The notes beneath the pieces are model-generated. The model ran no database searches and was not told the origin of the DNA. It saw nothing but the letters and a program-made list of their open reading frames with translations. Positions 45,508-55,279 of a stretch of DNA of 62,264 nt are shown one piece after another. Source of the stretch: Clostridiales bacterium (GTDB lineage Bacteria; Bacillota; Clostridia; Caldicoprobacterales; UBA3941); contig JAAYGY010000037.1 of the NCBI GenBank assembly GCA_012735575.1, positions 1 to 62,264 of the forward strand, in the 5' to 3' direction. Numbering within the stretch: the stretch's first letter is position 1; the number at the start of each line of letters is the position of its first letter. Position numbers and translations under genes: made by a program.

Positions 45508-47355
45508 TTACTCATCGTCGTCTACAACTTCATAATCAGCATCTACAACATTATCGTCTTCATAGCCTGAGCCTGAGGACTGACTCTGCTGTCCTCCTGC
45601 CTGTTGCTGCGCCTGTTGTTGTGCTTGTTGCTGATAAATCTTTCCAAATACCTCCTGAGATACCTGACTTAGCTTTTCAGTCGCAGCCCTAATGCTGTCT
45701 ATATCATTACCCTCCAGGGCTTTTTTAACAGCATCTATCTCAGCCTGGATAGCATCTTTATCAGCCTGACTTAATTTATCACCTAACTCTTTAATGGTCT
45801 TTTCAGTAGCATAGACCATAGAATCCGCATTGTTTCTGACCTCTACTTCTTCTTTGCGTTTTTTGTCCTCTTCAGCAAACTTTTCCGCTTCTTTGATAGC
45901 TTTGTCTATCTCTTCCTCACTAAGGTTTGTTGAAGCTGTAATGGTAATCTTTTGCTCCTTACCAGTTCCTAGATCCTTAGCAGAAACATTAACAATACCA
46001 TTAGCGTCAATATCAAAGGTTACCTCGATCTGTGGTACACCTCTAGGAGCTGGTGGAATTCCATCAAGGATAAATCTTCCTAATGTTATATTACCTGCTG
46101 CCATCTCACGTTCACCTTGTAGAACATGTATCTCTACACTGGTCTGTCCGTCAGCAGCAGTAGAGAATATTTGACTCTTTCGAGTTGGGATAGTAGTATT
46201 TCTTTCAATAAGCTTGGTAAATACTCCTCCCAAAGTCTCGATACCCAAGGATAGAGGTGTAACGTCCAACAATAGAACATCTTTTACCTCTCCACCTAAA
46301 ACTCCAGCTTGAATCGCTGCTCCAATGGCAACACATTCGTCAGGATTTATTCCTTTATGGGGTTCCTTTCCAGTAACCCTCTTGACAGCTTCCTGTACCG
46401 CAGGGATTCTGGTGGATCCTCCAACTAGGATAACCTTATCTATCTCACTGGAAGATAATCCTGCGTCCTTGAGTGCTTCCTGTAAAGGTATTAAACTCTT
46501 TTCAACCAGGTCAGCAGTCATTTCTTCAAACTTAGCCCTGGTCAAAGTCATATCCAGATGTTTTGGTCCGGTAGCATCAGCAGTTATAAAGGGAAGGTTA
46601 ATGTTTGTTGTAAGTACACTGGATAACTCTATTTTAGCCTTTTCAGCTGCTTCTTTAAGGCGCTGAAGTGCCATTTTATCCATTCTGAGATCAATGCCTT
46701 CGGATTTCTTAAACTCTTCTGCCAGATAATCAATAATCCTCTGGTCAAAATCATCCCCACCAAGACGATTATTACCTCTTGTTGCTAATACTTCAAAGAC
46801 ACCGTCACCAATCTCCATGACGGATACGTCAAAAGTACCACCACCAAGATCGTATACTACAATTTTTTGATTATCCTCTTTATCAAGTCCATATGCCAAA
46901 GCAGCTGCAGTAGGCTCATTAATTATTCGCAGTACTTCTAATCCCGCGATTGTGCCTGCATCCTTTGTCGCTTGTCGTTGACTATCACTAAAGTATGCAG
47001 GAACTGTAATAACAGCCTGGGTAACTTTTTCTCCCAGATAAGCTTCTGCATCCTGTTTCAACTTAGTTAGAATCATAGCCGAAATCTCCTGCGGGCTGTA
47101 ATCCTTATCTTCTATTCTAACCCTTCTATCACTTCCCATGTCCCTCTTAATGGACATGATGGTATGCTCTGGGTTAGTAATAGCTTGACGCTTTGCAACC
47201 TGTCCTATTAATCTTTCTCCATTCTTTGAAAAAGCAACCACGGAAGGTGTAGTTCTGCTACCTTCTGCACTAGGTATTACTACAGGTTCTCCTCCTTCCA
47301 TTACTGCTACACAGGAGTTAGTAGTTCCTAGATCGATTCCTATTATTTTTCCCAT
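45508..47355 (-). CDS. dnaK: Chaperone protein DnaK (Hsp70)
   Basis: The 615 residues show the ATPase domain ([49 protein letters not shown]), the linker [19 protein letters not shown], and a substrate domain with a Gln/Ala/Gly-rich tail ending EVVDDDE. The ATG at 47355 is used: AGGAGG lies nine bases upstream and the mature start is [11 protein letters not shown]; a longer frame to 47397 has no support. It is the third gene of hrcA-grpE-dnaK-dnaJ, controlled by HrcA through CIRCE. Confidence 0.97.
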   Translation of the reverse strand: MGKIIGIDLGTTNSCVAVMEGGEPVVIPSAEGSRTTPSVVAFSKNGERLIGQVAKRQAITNPEHTIMSIKRDMGSDRRVRIEDKDYSPQEISAMILTKLKQDAEAYLGEKVTQAVITVPAYFSDSQRQATKDAGTIAGLEVLRIINEPTAAALAYGLDKEDNQKIVVYDLGGGTFDVSVMEIGDGVFEVLATRGNNRLGGDDFDQRIIDYLAEEFKKSEGIDLRMDKMALQRLKEAAEKAKIELSSVLTTNINLPFITADATGPKHLDMTLTRAKFEEMTADLVEKSLIPLQEALKDAGLSSSEIDKVILVGGSTRIPAVQEAVKRVTGKEPHKGINPDECVAIGAAIQAGVLGGEVKDVLLLDVTPLSLGIETLGGVFTKLIERNTTIPTRKSQIFSTAADGQTSVEIHVLQGEREMAAGNITLGRFILDGIPPAPRGVPQIEVTFDIDANGIVNVSAKDLGTGKEQKITITASTNLSEEEIDKAIKEAEKFAEEDKKRKEEVEVRNNADSMVYATEKTIKELGDKLSQADKDAIQAEIDAVKKALEGNDIDSIRAATEKLSQVSQEVFGKIYQQQAQQQAQQQAGGQQSQSSGSGYEDDNVVDADYEVVDDDE

Positions 47356-47482
47356 AGCTATATTCCTCCTAACAATATTAGCACCAATATGTTTCAAAAA
47401 TTTCTAATAACAGAACAAACATAGAGCTAATAATATCAAATATAAGATAAATATTAGATAATATAGATTTATAAAAATAAAT

Positions 47483-48115
47483 TTAATTTGCTACTTTTAC
47501 CATACTATATCTTATCACCTTGTTTTCAGTTTTATATCCTTTAAGTAAAACTTCAACAACTGTATTTTTCTGCTCCTCATTTTCTGCTTCTACTTGCATG
47601 ACTGCATCATGGTACATGGGATCAAAGGGCTGGCCTAGAGCATCTATTTCTTCTATTCCCATTTTTGCCAGTATATCTGTAAACTGTTTTACAACCATCT
47701 CCACGCCCTTACAGATAGCCTGAACTTGTGCTGATTCATTGTCCTTCGAAGATTCTAAAGCTCTTTCTAGATTATCCAACACAGGTAGAAACTTTTCTAC
47801 TGTTTCCAGGGCAGACTCTTCATAAGCCTGAGATACGGCTGCTCTGTTTCGCTTTCTAAAGTTATCAAATTCAGCCTGCAAACGTTGAGCCATAGAAAGA
47901 TACTGGTCTCGTTCCTCCTGAGTTTTCTGTAGCTCCTGCTTTAAACTTGAAATGTCTTCTTCTACAATAATATTATCTTTATCTTCAACGGTTTCTCCAT
48001 TATCATTCAAATTTTCGTTGTTATTCTCTTTATTATCTAGCTCCTGATCAGACAAGTCTTTTATCTCGTCATTACAACAGTCTTTGCAACAGTCTTTCTC
48101 TAGATTTTCATTCAT
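47483..48115 (-). CDS. grpE: Nucleotide exchange factor GrpE
   Basis: GrpE releases ADP from DnaK. The 210 residues have an acidic, disordered N-terminus, a long coiled coil (EEDISSLKQELQKTQEERDQYL), and the conserved head with FDNFRKRNRAAVSQAYEESA and FDPMYHDAVMQVE. Unusually the N-terminus carries CCKDCC (residues 9-14), a tetracysteine pattern not expected in this domain. It lies between hrcA and dnaK, with a 127-base gap to dnaK. Confidence 0.95.
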   Translation of the reverse strand: MNENLEKDCCKDCCNDEIKDLSDQELDNKENNNENLNDNGETVEDKDNIIVEEDISSLKQELQKTQEERDQYLSMAQRLQAEFDNFRKRNRAAVSQAYEESALETVEKFLPVLDNLERALESSKDNESAQVQAICKGVEMVVKQFTDILAKMGIEEIDALGQPFDPMYHDAVMQVEAENEEQKNTVVEVLLKGYKTENKVIRYSMVKVAN

Positions 48116-48197
48116 TTAAACCCTCTCCATTTCTATGCCTTCCTTATCCTATAGCTTTCATCAGTGATTATAAACATCAATGTTTATATAAAAGCTA

Positions 48198-49232
48198 TTA
48201 ATCCATAAATAGCTGAGTTAGATAATTACTAAGAGTCTTACCCATGAAGTCCATAACAGAAATTGCTTTGGAATACTCCATACGAGTAGGTCCGATAATG
48301 CTAAGGGTTCCTATTGTTTTGCCTCCCATATTATAAGTTGCAGTTACTATACTAAACTCCTGAAGCTCTTTGTATTGATTTTCCTGTCCTATAGTAACTG
48401 AAACACCACTGCTCTCTGAACGAATCAAGAGTTTATATAGAAACTCCTTTTGCTCTAAAAGATCGAAAAATTCTTTAGCTTTAATAATGTCATGGTACTC
48501 AGGGTAGTTTAGTATATTTGTTGCTCCCCCAAGATATACCTCACTTGGATCACTAACATCTATACTTGTAGTTAGTGCATCTATTAAGGAATTGAAAAAT
48601 TGTCTATTCTGAACCATATCCCTTTGTATCTTTAATAGAGGTTCCAGTTTTATATCTTCAATACTCTTATCTTTAAAAAGATGGTTTAACATATTAGAAA
48701 TTCTATACAGATAATCTTCATCGATACCTTCTGGTACACTGATAACTGCATCCTTTGTTATCCCAGTATTGGTTATTAAAATCAAAAGAGCACATCTTTT
48801 ATCGATGGGCACTAATTGAATATGTTTAATTAAAACTCGATCCATTTTAGGTCCTAGTACAACAGCTGTATAATTAGTAAGACTAGATAAAAGTTTAGAA
48901 GTCTGTAGAATAACCTGTTCTAGCTGATTGGTCTTTTTAGCATAGATATCTTTAATATATTTAGCCTCTGCAATACTAAGCCCCTTGACTTTCATCAAGC
49001 GATCTACATATAGTCTGTATCCCTTGTCGGAGGGAATCCGTCCTGCAGAAGTATGAGGCTGCTCCAAGTAACCCATTTCCTCCAAATCTGCCATCTCATT
49101 TCTAATAGTGGCTGAACTGATGCCCATATCGTACTTTTTAGCAATTGTTCGGGAACCTACCGGTTCAGCAGATGCGATATAGTCATCGATGATGGCCTGC
49201 AATATACGCAATTTCCTTTTATCTAACTCCAT
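48198..49232 (-). CDS. hrcA: Heat-inducible transcription repressor HrcA
   Basis: HrcA binds the CIRCE operator and is kept active by GroEL. The 344 residues have an N-terminal winged-helix domain (KLRILQAIIDDYIASAEPVGSRTIA; ATIRNEMADLEEMGYL; PHTSAGRIPSDKGYRLYVD) and a GAF-like C-terminal domain with GPTRMEYSKAISVMDFM. It starts with ATG, seven bases from GGGGGTG. As first gene of its operon, 20 bases after a perfect CIRCE, it controls itself together with grpE-dnaK-dnaJ. Confidence 0.97.
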   Translation of the reverse strand: MELDKRKLRILQAIIDDYIASAEPVGSRTIAKKYDMGISSATIRNEMADLEEMGYLEQPHTSAGRIPSDKGYRLYVDRLMKVKGLSIAEAKYIKDIYAKKTNQLEQVILQTSKLLSSLTNYTAVVLGPKMDRVLIKHIQLVPIDKRCALLILITNTGITKDAVISVPEGIDEDYLYRISNMLNHLFKDKSIEDIKLEPLLKIQRDMVQNRQFFNSLIDALTTSIDVSDPSEVYLGGATNILNYPEYHDIIKAKEFFDLLEQKEFLYKLLIRSESSGVSVTIGQENQYKELQEFSIVTATYNMGGKTIGTLSIIGPTRMEYSKAISVMDFMGKTLSNYLTQLFMD

Positions 49233-49252
49233 GGATGTTCACCCCCCATCTG

Positions 49253-49279
49253 TTAGCACTCTCCCCTGTCGAGTGCTAA
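49253..49279. promoter_or_regulatory. CIRCE operator (HrcA binding site)
   Basis: TTAGCACTC and GAGTGCTAA frame a nine-base spacer, a perfect match to the CIRCE consensus. It lies between the promoter and hrcA, and overlaps the expected transcription start. Confidence 0.98.
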
Positions 49280-49289
49280 TTCCTACTTT

Positions 49290-49318
49290 AAATTATCATT
49301 TTACCTTAATTTTGTCAA
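49290..49318 (-). promoter_or_regulatory. Sigma-A promoter of the hrcA operon
   Basis: TTGACA (49318-49313) and TAATTT (49295-49290) are 17 bases apart on the minus strand, immediately upstream of CIRCE. Confidence 0.82.
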
Positions 49319-49344
49319 TAGCTTTTACTATTTTTTCATAATTT

Positions 49345-50487
49345 CTAGTCCATAAAATAAAGCAGCACCTGGTTTTGAAGGTCCATGCCCTTAGATGTCA
49401 GATATATATTATCACTATCCTCTTCCAGCAATCCCTGACTTTTAAGTCCATCAATTGCCTTGTTATAATAATAACTTATATCATTATGAAATCTCTTACG
49501 AAACTCTGATTTGGAAACTCCTTTTGTCAATCTCAATCCCATCATAATTGTCTCAAAGCGCTGTTCCGGAACACATATCCTTTGAATTTGATCCACAGCA
49601 CTTCGTGTATTTTCAATGCTGTCTATATACTGTGATATATCACTATAGTTTGACCATCTTTGACCGTCTAGTGATGAATGCGCACCACATCCTATGCCAA
49701 TATAATCCTCGTTCTTCCAGTATATGAGATTATGCCTGCACTCTTTGCCAGGCTGAGCAAAATTGGAAATCTCGTAATGGATATATCCCTTGCTTTTGAG
49801 ATAATCTATAGCTTTATGATACATCTCCCTCTCTAACTCTTCAGAAGGCTTGTTGAGTCTTCCCTGACGGTCTAGTTCATAAAAGGGAGTGCCTTCTTCA
49901 ATTATAAGGGCATAGGCAGAAATGTGCTCTACTCCCATACCTTCAGCCATGGCCAATGTCTCCACCCATTGATTTAATGTTTGGTCAGGCAATCCAAACA
50001 TTAGATCCAAATTAATGTTATTAAACCCCAGTTCTCTAGCCCATTTTATACTTTTTTCTACATCCCTTATACTATGCACTCTACCCAGGCTTTTTAAGAT
50101 CCTGTCCTGACCAGCCTGCATTCCTATACTTAACCTGTTAAAGCCTGCTTCTTTTAGTTTTTCCAGTTTTTCTTTATCTAAAGTCTCTGGATTAGCTTCA
50201 GTAGTAATCTCTGCATCTTCCAAAACTAAAAAATTAGCCTTAATATAGCATAATAAATCCTTTAATTTTTCTCCATGGAAAAAGGTGGGAGTACCCCCAC
50301 CCCAGAATATGGTTTTAATATTTCTATCCATAATTCGTTTTTTTATTTGGCTAATTTCCATTCTGACAGCATCCAGATAGTTGTCCATCAAAAACTCCCT
50401 GCCAGCAAAGGATGGAAAATCGCAGTACAGACATTTTCTGGGGCAGAAGGGAAAATGAACATATAGTCCTAAATCTTTCTTACTCAT
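49345..50487 (-). CDS. hemW: Radical SAM haem chaperone HemW
   Basis: HemW is a radical SAM protein that carries haem to target proteins; it is often misannotated as coproporphyrinogen oxidase HemN. The 380 residues show YVHFPFCPRKCLYCDFPSF with the CxxxCxxC cluster motif near residue 16, GGGTPTFF, and the C-terminal HemN_C domain (GLRLTKGVSKSEF). It lacks the extra N-terminal cysteine-containing extension of true HemN. It lies between lepA and hrcA as in most Firmicutes. Confidence 0.93.
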   Translation of the reverse strand: MSKKDLGLYVHFPFCPRKCLYCDFPSFAGREFLMDNYLDAVRMEISQIKKRIMDRNIKTIFWGGGTPTFFHGEKLKDLLCYIKANFLVLEDAEITTEANPETLDKEKLEKLKEAGFNRLSIGMQAGQDRILKSLGRVHSIRDVEKSIKWARELGFNNINLDLMFGLPDQTLNQWVETLAMAEGMGVEHISAYALIIEEGTPFYELDRQGRLNKPSEELEREMYHKAIDYLKSKGYIHYEISNFAQPGKECRHNLIYWKNEDYIGIGCGAHSSLDGQRWSNYSDISQYIDSIENTRSAVDQIQRICVPEQRFETIMMGLRLTKGVSKSEFRKRFHNDISYYYNKAIDGLKSQGLLEEDSDNIYLTSKGMDLQNQVLLYFMD

Positions 50488-50532
50488 ATCTTATCCTCCA
50501 ACCCATTCCTCAAACAACAACTCAATTTTACA

Positions 50533-52338
50533 TTAGTCAAATTTTAACACTGCCATAAAGGCTTCCTGGGGTACCTCTACTGAACCAACCTGACGCATAC
50601 GCTTTTTACCTTCCTTCTGCTTCTCCAGTAATTTCTTCTTACGCGTAATATCTCCGCCATAGCATTTGGCCAATACGTCTTTTCTAAGGGCCTTTATGGT
50701 CTCCCTAGCAATTATCTTATTGCCAATTGCTGCTTGAATAGGTATCTCAAACATATGCCTGGGAATGAGCTCCTTAAGCTTTTCCGCAATACTGCGACCC
50801 CTGGTATAGGCCTTATCCTCATGGACAATTAGGGACAGGGCATCTACAGGCTCCCCGTTTAATAGAATATCCAGCTTAACAAGCTTTGATTCCTGATAGC
50901 CAATAAGTTCATAATCAAAGGAGGCGTAGCCTCTAGACCTGGATTTTAAAGCATCAAAGAAATCGTAAATAATTTCATTTAATGGAAGCTCATAAGTGAG
51001 TAAAACCCGTGTTTCTTCGATATATTCCATATCCTTATAGGTTCCCCGTCTTTCCTGACACAGTTCCATGATGGCACCTACATATTCAGTTGGAACCATG
51101 ATTTGAGCTCTTACTACCGGTTCTTTCATATATTCAATCTCACTGATATCAGGAAGATTTGTAGGATTGGATATATCATGCTCTACCCCGTCTTTGGTCA
51201 CTACCTTATATATAACGCTAGGTGCAGTAGTAACTAAGTCTAAATTATATTCTCTTTCCAGCCTCTCCTGTACAATATCCATATGGAGCAGTCCTAAAAA
51301 TCCACACCTAAAACCAAATCCTAAAGCTGCAGATGTTTCTGGCTCATAAGTTAGGGAAGCATCATTTATCTGAAGCTTGTCAAGAGCATCCCTTAACTCG
51401 TCATACCTGGCGCCGTCTGCAGGATAAATACCACTGTATACCATTGGATTTATCTTACGATATCCTGGTAGCGGCTCCTCCGCTGGATTATCAGCATGGG
51501 TTATGGTATCTCCCACTCTGGTATCCCTGACATTTTTAATGCTAGCAGCTATATACCCTACTTCGCCGGCTCTAAGTTCTGATACCGGTGTCAGATAGGG
51601 TTTAAATATACCCACATCAGTAACCTCAAACTCTTTTCCAGTGGACATCATTTTGATTTTATCTCCGACTTTTACCTTGCCTTGTTTTATGCGGATATAG
51701 GCAATAACTCCCCTATAGTTATCATACAAAGAGTCAAATATAAGGGCCTTGAGGGGTGCGTCTTCATCACCCCTAGGTGCAGGGATATCCCTAACTATTC
51801 TTTCTATGACCTCTTCTATTCCAATACCATTTTTAGCAGAAATTAATGGCGCATCTTCAGCTACCAAACCTATAACATCTTCTATTTCCTTCTTAACCCA
51901 ATCCGGCCTAGCACTGAGAAGATCAATTTTGTTTATTACAGGTACTATCTCCAAGTCGTGTTCCAAAGCCAGATATACATTAGCTAGTGTCTGTGCCTCA
52001 ATGCCCTGGGAAGCGTCTACCACCAGAATAGCACCTTCACAGGCTGCTAAGCTTCTGGATACTTCATAGGTAAAGTCAACATGACCTGGAGTATCTATAA
52101 GGTTTAATATATATTCTTCACCCTTTTGATCCTTATAGGTTAACCTCACAGCTTTGGACTTAATAGTTATTCCCCGTTCTTTTTCCAGTTCCATATCATC
52201 TAAAACCTGTTTCTCTGTCTCTCTTTCAGATAAAACGCCGGTAACCTCTAATATTCTATCTGCCAGAGTGGATTTCCCATGATCAATATGGGCAATAATG
52301 CAAAAATTTCTTATGTTTTTCTGTCTAGCAATGGACAT
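50533..52338 (-). CDS. lepA: Elongation factor 4 (LepA)
   Basis: LepA is a translational GTPase that acts on initiating or stalled ribosomes. The 601 residues show G1 [14 protein letters not shown], the [10 protein letters not shown] switch, DTPGHVDF and NKIDLL in the G domain, followed by domain II, the III and V folds, and the LepA-specific C-terminal domain ([21 protein letters not shown]). Length and order are standard. It begins the lepA-hemW unit. Confidence 0.97.
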   Translation of the reverse strand: MSIARQKNIRNFCIIAHIDHGKSTLADRILEVTGVLSERETEKQVLDDMELEKERGITIKSKAVRLTYKDQKGEEYILNLIDTPGHVDFTYEVSRSLAACEGAILVVDASQGIEAQTLANVYLALEHDLEIVPVINKIDLLSARPDWVKKEIEDVIGLVAEDAPLISAKNGIGIEEVIERIVRDIPAPRGDEDAPLKALIFDSLYDNYRGVIAYIRIKQGKVKVGDKIKMMSTGKEFEVTDVGIFKPYLTPVSELRAGEVGYIAASIKNVRDTRVGDTITHADNPAEEPLPGYRKINPMVYSGIYPADGARYDELRDALDKLQINDASLTYEPETSAALGFGFRCGFLGLLHMDIVQERLEREYNLDLVTTAPSVIYKVVTKDGVEHDISNPTNLPDISEIEYMKEPVVRAQIMVPTEYVGAIMELCQERRGTYKDMEYIEETRVLLTYELPLNEIIYDFFDALKSRSRGYASFDYELIGYQESKLVKLDILLNGEPVDALSLIVHEDKAYTRGRSIAEKLKELIPRHMFEIPIQAAIGNKIIARETIKALRKDVLAKCYGGDITRKKKLLEKQKEGKKRMRQVGSVEVPQEAFMAVLKFD

Positions 52339-52432
52339 GCGTGTTGTTTCCCCCTTAAAAAATCCTAAATAAATGTCTATATATCATACTAATAATAATC
52401 AATAAACCATAAAAATGCAACTCTATTGTCTT

Positions 52433-52756
52433 TTATAGGCTATCCCATCTAGTTTTAAATGCCTTTAATAAGCTTATACTCTCCTTTAAGAATTGATCTA
52501 TTTCCTTTTTTAAAGTACTAATATCAATTTTCTGAACTCTATCAATCAAATTATCAGTCTTGTTTACTATTAATTTCTCAAGACGCTCCATATTTATCAG
52601 ATGATCCTTTGATAAACCAGTAGCCTGAATCATTATATTGTTCGTCGCTATTATAGCTAATGATAAAAAAACTGTCACTAGGAATAAGGAGAAGAAAATA
52701 CCCCTTCTTCTCCTCTTCATCCTCTTTCTCATCAAGTTTCTCTCTACTCTGCTCAT
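52433..52756 (-). CDS. Small single-pass membrane protein of unknown function (107 aa)
   Basis: The protein has a very basic N-terminus (MSRVERNLMRKRMKRRRRG), one membrane helix (IFFSLFLVTVFLSLAIIATN, about residues 20-40), and a helical external part with an MERLEKLIVNKTDNLIDRVQKI coiled-coil-like pattern. GGAGG precedes the ATG. It lies 27 bases after gpr on the same strand and is followed by lepA, the slot where Bacillus has spoIIP. It is not SpoIIP, which is much larger with an amidase domain. The family is not recognised; a sporulation link is only positional. Confidence 0.72.
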   Translation of the reverse strand: MSRVERNLMRKRMKRRRRGIFFSLFLVTVFLSLAIIATNNIMIQATGLSKDHLINMERLEKLIVNKTDNLIDRVQKIDISTLKKEIDQFLKESISLLKAFKTRWDSL

Positions 52757-52783
52757 ATACTCCTCCCAACAGCCAATAGTTGA

Positions 52784-53755
52784 TCAATGCATGAATCGGC
52801 GGGATTCCTCTAAAGAAATATTATCATGTAAGGCCAAATTTAATCCATCACCAATAATGCCAGCTATATCATCTATGAGTATATCCACCTCTTTTGGAGT
52901 TACAACCAGATCTCCCAGATCTTGACTTAAAACCTGATTCACCATGCTATCCAGCTGCTGCTGGTCCATACCTTTCAACATCTTATAAAACTCGGTTCCC
53001 GGTGTCGCCTGGTTGGAAAACTCTCTTATTATTATATCTAGTGAATCTCTACCTATTGTATGGGCATAAACTACCATGGGTACTCCTATAGCTATAGTCT
53101 TAACACCTAAGGTTTCCTGGTTTATACCCATCCTTTTGTTGCCAATTCCTGAACCAGGATTTATACCCGTATCTGCTATCTGAATAGTTGTACCTATTCG
53201 CTGAGTTTTCCGAGAAGCCAAGGCATCAATTACAATAACTCCATGGGGCTTAACCCTGTCCACCACTCCTCTTATTATTTCACCAGTTTCAATACCTGTT
53301 ATACCCAGTACACCTGGTGCTATAGCGCAAACAGCACGTACCCTTTCATCAACCTGATCAGGAATTAATTCCAGGATATGTCTTGTTACCATCACCCTGT
53401 CCACCACCTTGGGACCCAGTGAATCAGGAGTTATGTTCCAGTTTCCCAGGCCCACTATCAAAATATTACTGTCCTTGTTTATATCTAGTAAACCTTTGAT
53501 TTCCTGACTCAATTTCTGGCTTACCAACTCATCATACTCTGGATTCCTATCTCTTATACCTGCAGCTTCTATTGTAATATAATTGCCCATGGGTTTACCC
53601 ACTTTTTGCTCACCACTGGGACTTGTAATTCTGACCCTGGTTATCTCGATACCATTGTCCCTGTAACTTTCACTTTCAATCCCAGCCATATCATCGCTTT
53701 GCTGGCCATATATTTCTCTTGCCTCCATTGCTAGATCTGTTCTAATACTTATCAT
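52784..53755 (-). CDS. gpr: Germination protease (spore protease)
   Basis: GPR is an A25-type protease made in the forespore as a zymogen; on germination it degrades the small acid-soluble spore proteins. The 323 residues show the propeptide and the family core: NILIVGLGNWNITPDSLGPK, GITGIETGEIIRGVVDRVKP, VIDALASRKTQRIGTTIQI and GIGNKRMGI. The ATG at 53755 is six bases from GAGGTG; a longer frame upstream has no support. It is divergent from rpsT and has a forespore-type promoter candidate at 53797-53826. Confidence 0.96.
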   Translation of the reverse strand: MISIRTDLAMEAREIYGQQSDDMAGIESESYRDNGIEITRVRITSPSGEQKVGKPMGNYITIEAAGIRDRNPEYDELVSQKLSQEIKGLLDINKDSNILIVGLGNWNITPDSLGPKVVDRVMVTRHILELIPDQVDERVRAVCAIAPGVLGITGIETGEIIRGVVDRVKPHGVIVIDALASRKTQRIGTTIQIADTGINPGSGIGNKRMGINQETLGVKTIAIGVPMVVYAHTIGRDSLDIIIREFSNQATPGTEFYKMLKGMDQQQLDSMVNQVLSQDLGDLVVTPKEVDILIDDIAGIIGDGLNLALHDNISLEESRRFMH

Positions 53756-53796
53756 ATATTTCACCTCTTCGCAGTAGTGTGATGTTTCCATATCAC

Positions 53797-53826
53797 TATA
53801 ATGACCAGCAGTTTTTTTTTTATTCC
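53797..53826 (-). promoter_or_regulatory. Candidate sigma-G/sigma-F promoter of gpr
   Basis: On the minus strand GGAATA (53826-53821) and CATTATA (53803-53797) are 17 bases apart. The -10 fits the CATNNTA form of forespore sigma G and the -35 is one step from its consensus. This is what a forespore-expressed protease gene should have. Confidence 0.55.
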
Positions 53827-53852
53827 AAACTATCAATATCTCAATATTTCCC

Positions 53853-53881
53853 TTGCCTTTTCTATAGGTTCATGATAAAAT
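53853..53881 (+). promoter_or_regulatory. Sigma-A promoter of rpsT
   Basis: TTGCCT (53853-53858) and TAAAAT (53876-53881) are 17 bases apart on the plus strand, 35 bases before the rpsT start. Confidence 0.65.
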
Positions 53882-53915
53882 TGTTCTCGTCGATTTAATC
53901 AAGGAGGTGAATATC

Positions 53916-54188
53916 TTGGCCAACATTAAATCCGCTATTAAAAGAATAAAAGTAACTAAAATTAGAACTTTGCGAAATAAATCTATTAAATCAAGTGTTA
54001 AAACTGCTATTAAAAAATTCGAAGCTGCTATTGCTGAGGGTGACTTGGAAAAGGCACGCAACTTATACCCACAGGTAACCAGCAGTATTGATAAAGCAGC
54101 TGCTAAAGGAGTTTTCCACAAAAATGCAGCTAGCAGGAAAAAGTCTAAATTAGCTTTAAAACTACAAGTAGCTCAGAATCAAGAATAA
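53916..54188 (+). CDS. rpsT: 30S ribosomal protein S20
   Basis: S20 (90 aa) binds 16S rRNA early in 30S assembly. The sequence is basic and helical, ANIKSAIKRIKVTKIRTLRNKSIKSSVKTAIKKFE, with the conserved SIDKAAAKGVFHKNAASRKKSKL. The TTG at 53916 is used because GGAGGTG lies six bases upstream; a GTG at 53907 lies inside that site. It is the only complete plus-strand gene of the window, divergent from gpr and ended by its own terminator. Confidence 0.97.
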   Translation: MANIKSAIKRIKVTKIRTLRNKSIKSSVKTAIKKFEAAIAEGDLEKARNLYPQVTSSIDKAAAKGVFHKNAASRKKSKLALKLQVAQNQE

Positions 54189-54199
54189 TTAAATGTGGC

Positions 54200-54233
54200 A
54201 AAAAGCTTCCTAAAGTTGGAAGCTTTTGTTGTT
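54200..54233. terminator. Terminator of rpsT
   Basis: AAAGCTTCC pairs with GGAAGCTTT (54202-54210 with 54218-54226) and is followed on the plus strand by TTGTTGTTT. It abuts the holA stop codon, so it may serve both strands. Confidence 0.85.
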
Positions 54234-55246
54234 TAGTGGTTACACATTTTGATGATTATAAGCTCTAAACCCATGGTATCCTGAACCCTTCCGGTCTTGA
54301 TGTGGTAATCAACCTCCAGACACAGTTCTGTTCCTTTTCTTAGCTGTTCCATGGTAAAATTTCTTGCTTGAGATAAACATTTTCTAACAACGAAGGATGG
54401 TTGTTTTAACATACTTGCTATAGTATCAGGATTGTATCCCTTATCACGGTATTCCTTGCATTGTAGTATAAGCCTAAATTGCCTGGCAATCATAGACAGA
54501 ATAGGTGGTGCAGCCTGACCTCCCTCATTTATTAGATTGCCCAATACCATTAAAGCCTTATCAGTCTTTTTCTCCCCGATAGCATCCACCAGTTGAAAAA
54601 TGCTCTGTTCAAGAGTTGGAATTACAACCTGATCTATAGCTTGAATATCTATTTCTTCATTCTTACCTACATAAGATATAAGCTTTTCCAGTTCATTAGA
54701 TATATCTTCTAAACTGTTACCCACCCGTTCGATTAGATATCCTATAGCCTTGAATGAAATTTTCTTTCCTCTATTTTCTACAGTCTGGTTTATCCAGGTG
54801 TATAACTCCCGACCCGTCAAATGGTTAAACTCTATAGCTTTCCCTGCTTTATTTATGTATTTATAGATTTTCTTCCTTTTATCTATCCCGTTACGACAGT
54901 AAAGAATAAGGCAGGTAGTATCCGACATTTTTTTGATATATTCAAGAAATCTGTCTTCATCTATATCACCATCAGGCTTTCCATTCAAAATAGAAAGATC
55001 CTTCAGGACTACTAATCTTTTTTCGGCCATAAAAGGTAAAGTTTCACAAGCGTTTATTATGGTATCCAAATCCAGCTGGGATCCATCAATTTGATCATAG
55101 TTTAGGTCTCTTAGGGAGGGATCCACCATAGCCTCTATAGCTTTATTTAAGGCCTGTTGTTTTATATATTGTTCTTCACCAAAAAAGAGATAAACCCCCT
55201 GCCACTTTCCTTGATTTATCTCTTTAAAAAGTTTCCGGTAATCCAT
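54233..55246 (-). CDS. holA: DNA polymerase III delta subunit
   Basis: The delta subunit opens the sliding clamp ring in the clamp loader. The 337 residues show YLFFGEEQYIKQQALNKAIE at the N-terminus and LVVLKDLSILNGKPDGD, with an AAA+-like fold lacking a functional Walker A, and a helical collar C-terminus (PILSMIARQFRLILQCKEY). It lies convergent with rpsT, a conserved clostridial arrangement. Confidence 0.92.
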   Translation of the reverse strand: MDYRKLFKEINQGKWQGVYLFFGEEQYIKQQALNKAIEAMVDPSLRDLNYDQIDGSQLDLDTIINACETLPFMAEKRLVVLKDLSILNGKPDGDIDEDRFLEYIKKMSDTTCLILYCRNGIDKRKKIYKYINKAGKAIEFNHLTGRELYTWINQTVENRGKKISFKAIGYLIERVGNSLEDISNELEKLISYVGKNEEIDIQAIDQVVIPTLEQSIFQLVDAIGEKKTDKALMVLGNLINEGGQAAPPILSMIARQFRLILQCKEYRDKGYNPDTIASMLKQPSFVVRKCLSQARNFTMEQLRKGTELCLEVDYHIKTGRVQDTMGLELIIIKMCNH

Positions 55247-55279
55247 ATGGTATTTCCTCCAATGTGTATGGGTTTAAAC

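Noticed and set aside
45369-45692. Plus-strand frame across the dnaJ-dnaK junction
   Set aside because: It is antisense to two certain genes and their terminator and has no independent signals.
53870-54121. Minus-strand 83-aa hydrophobic frame over rpsT
   Set aside because: It is the antisense shadow of a certain ribosomal protein gene; the A/T-rich Lys codons of rpsT read as Leu, Ile and Phe on the other strand.
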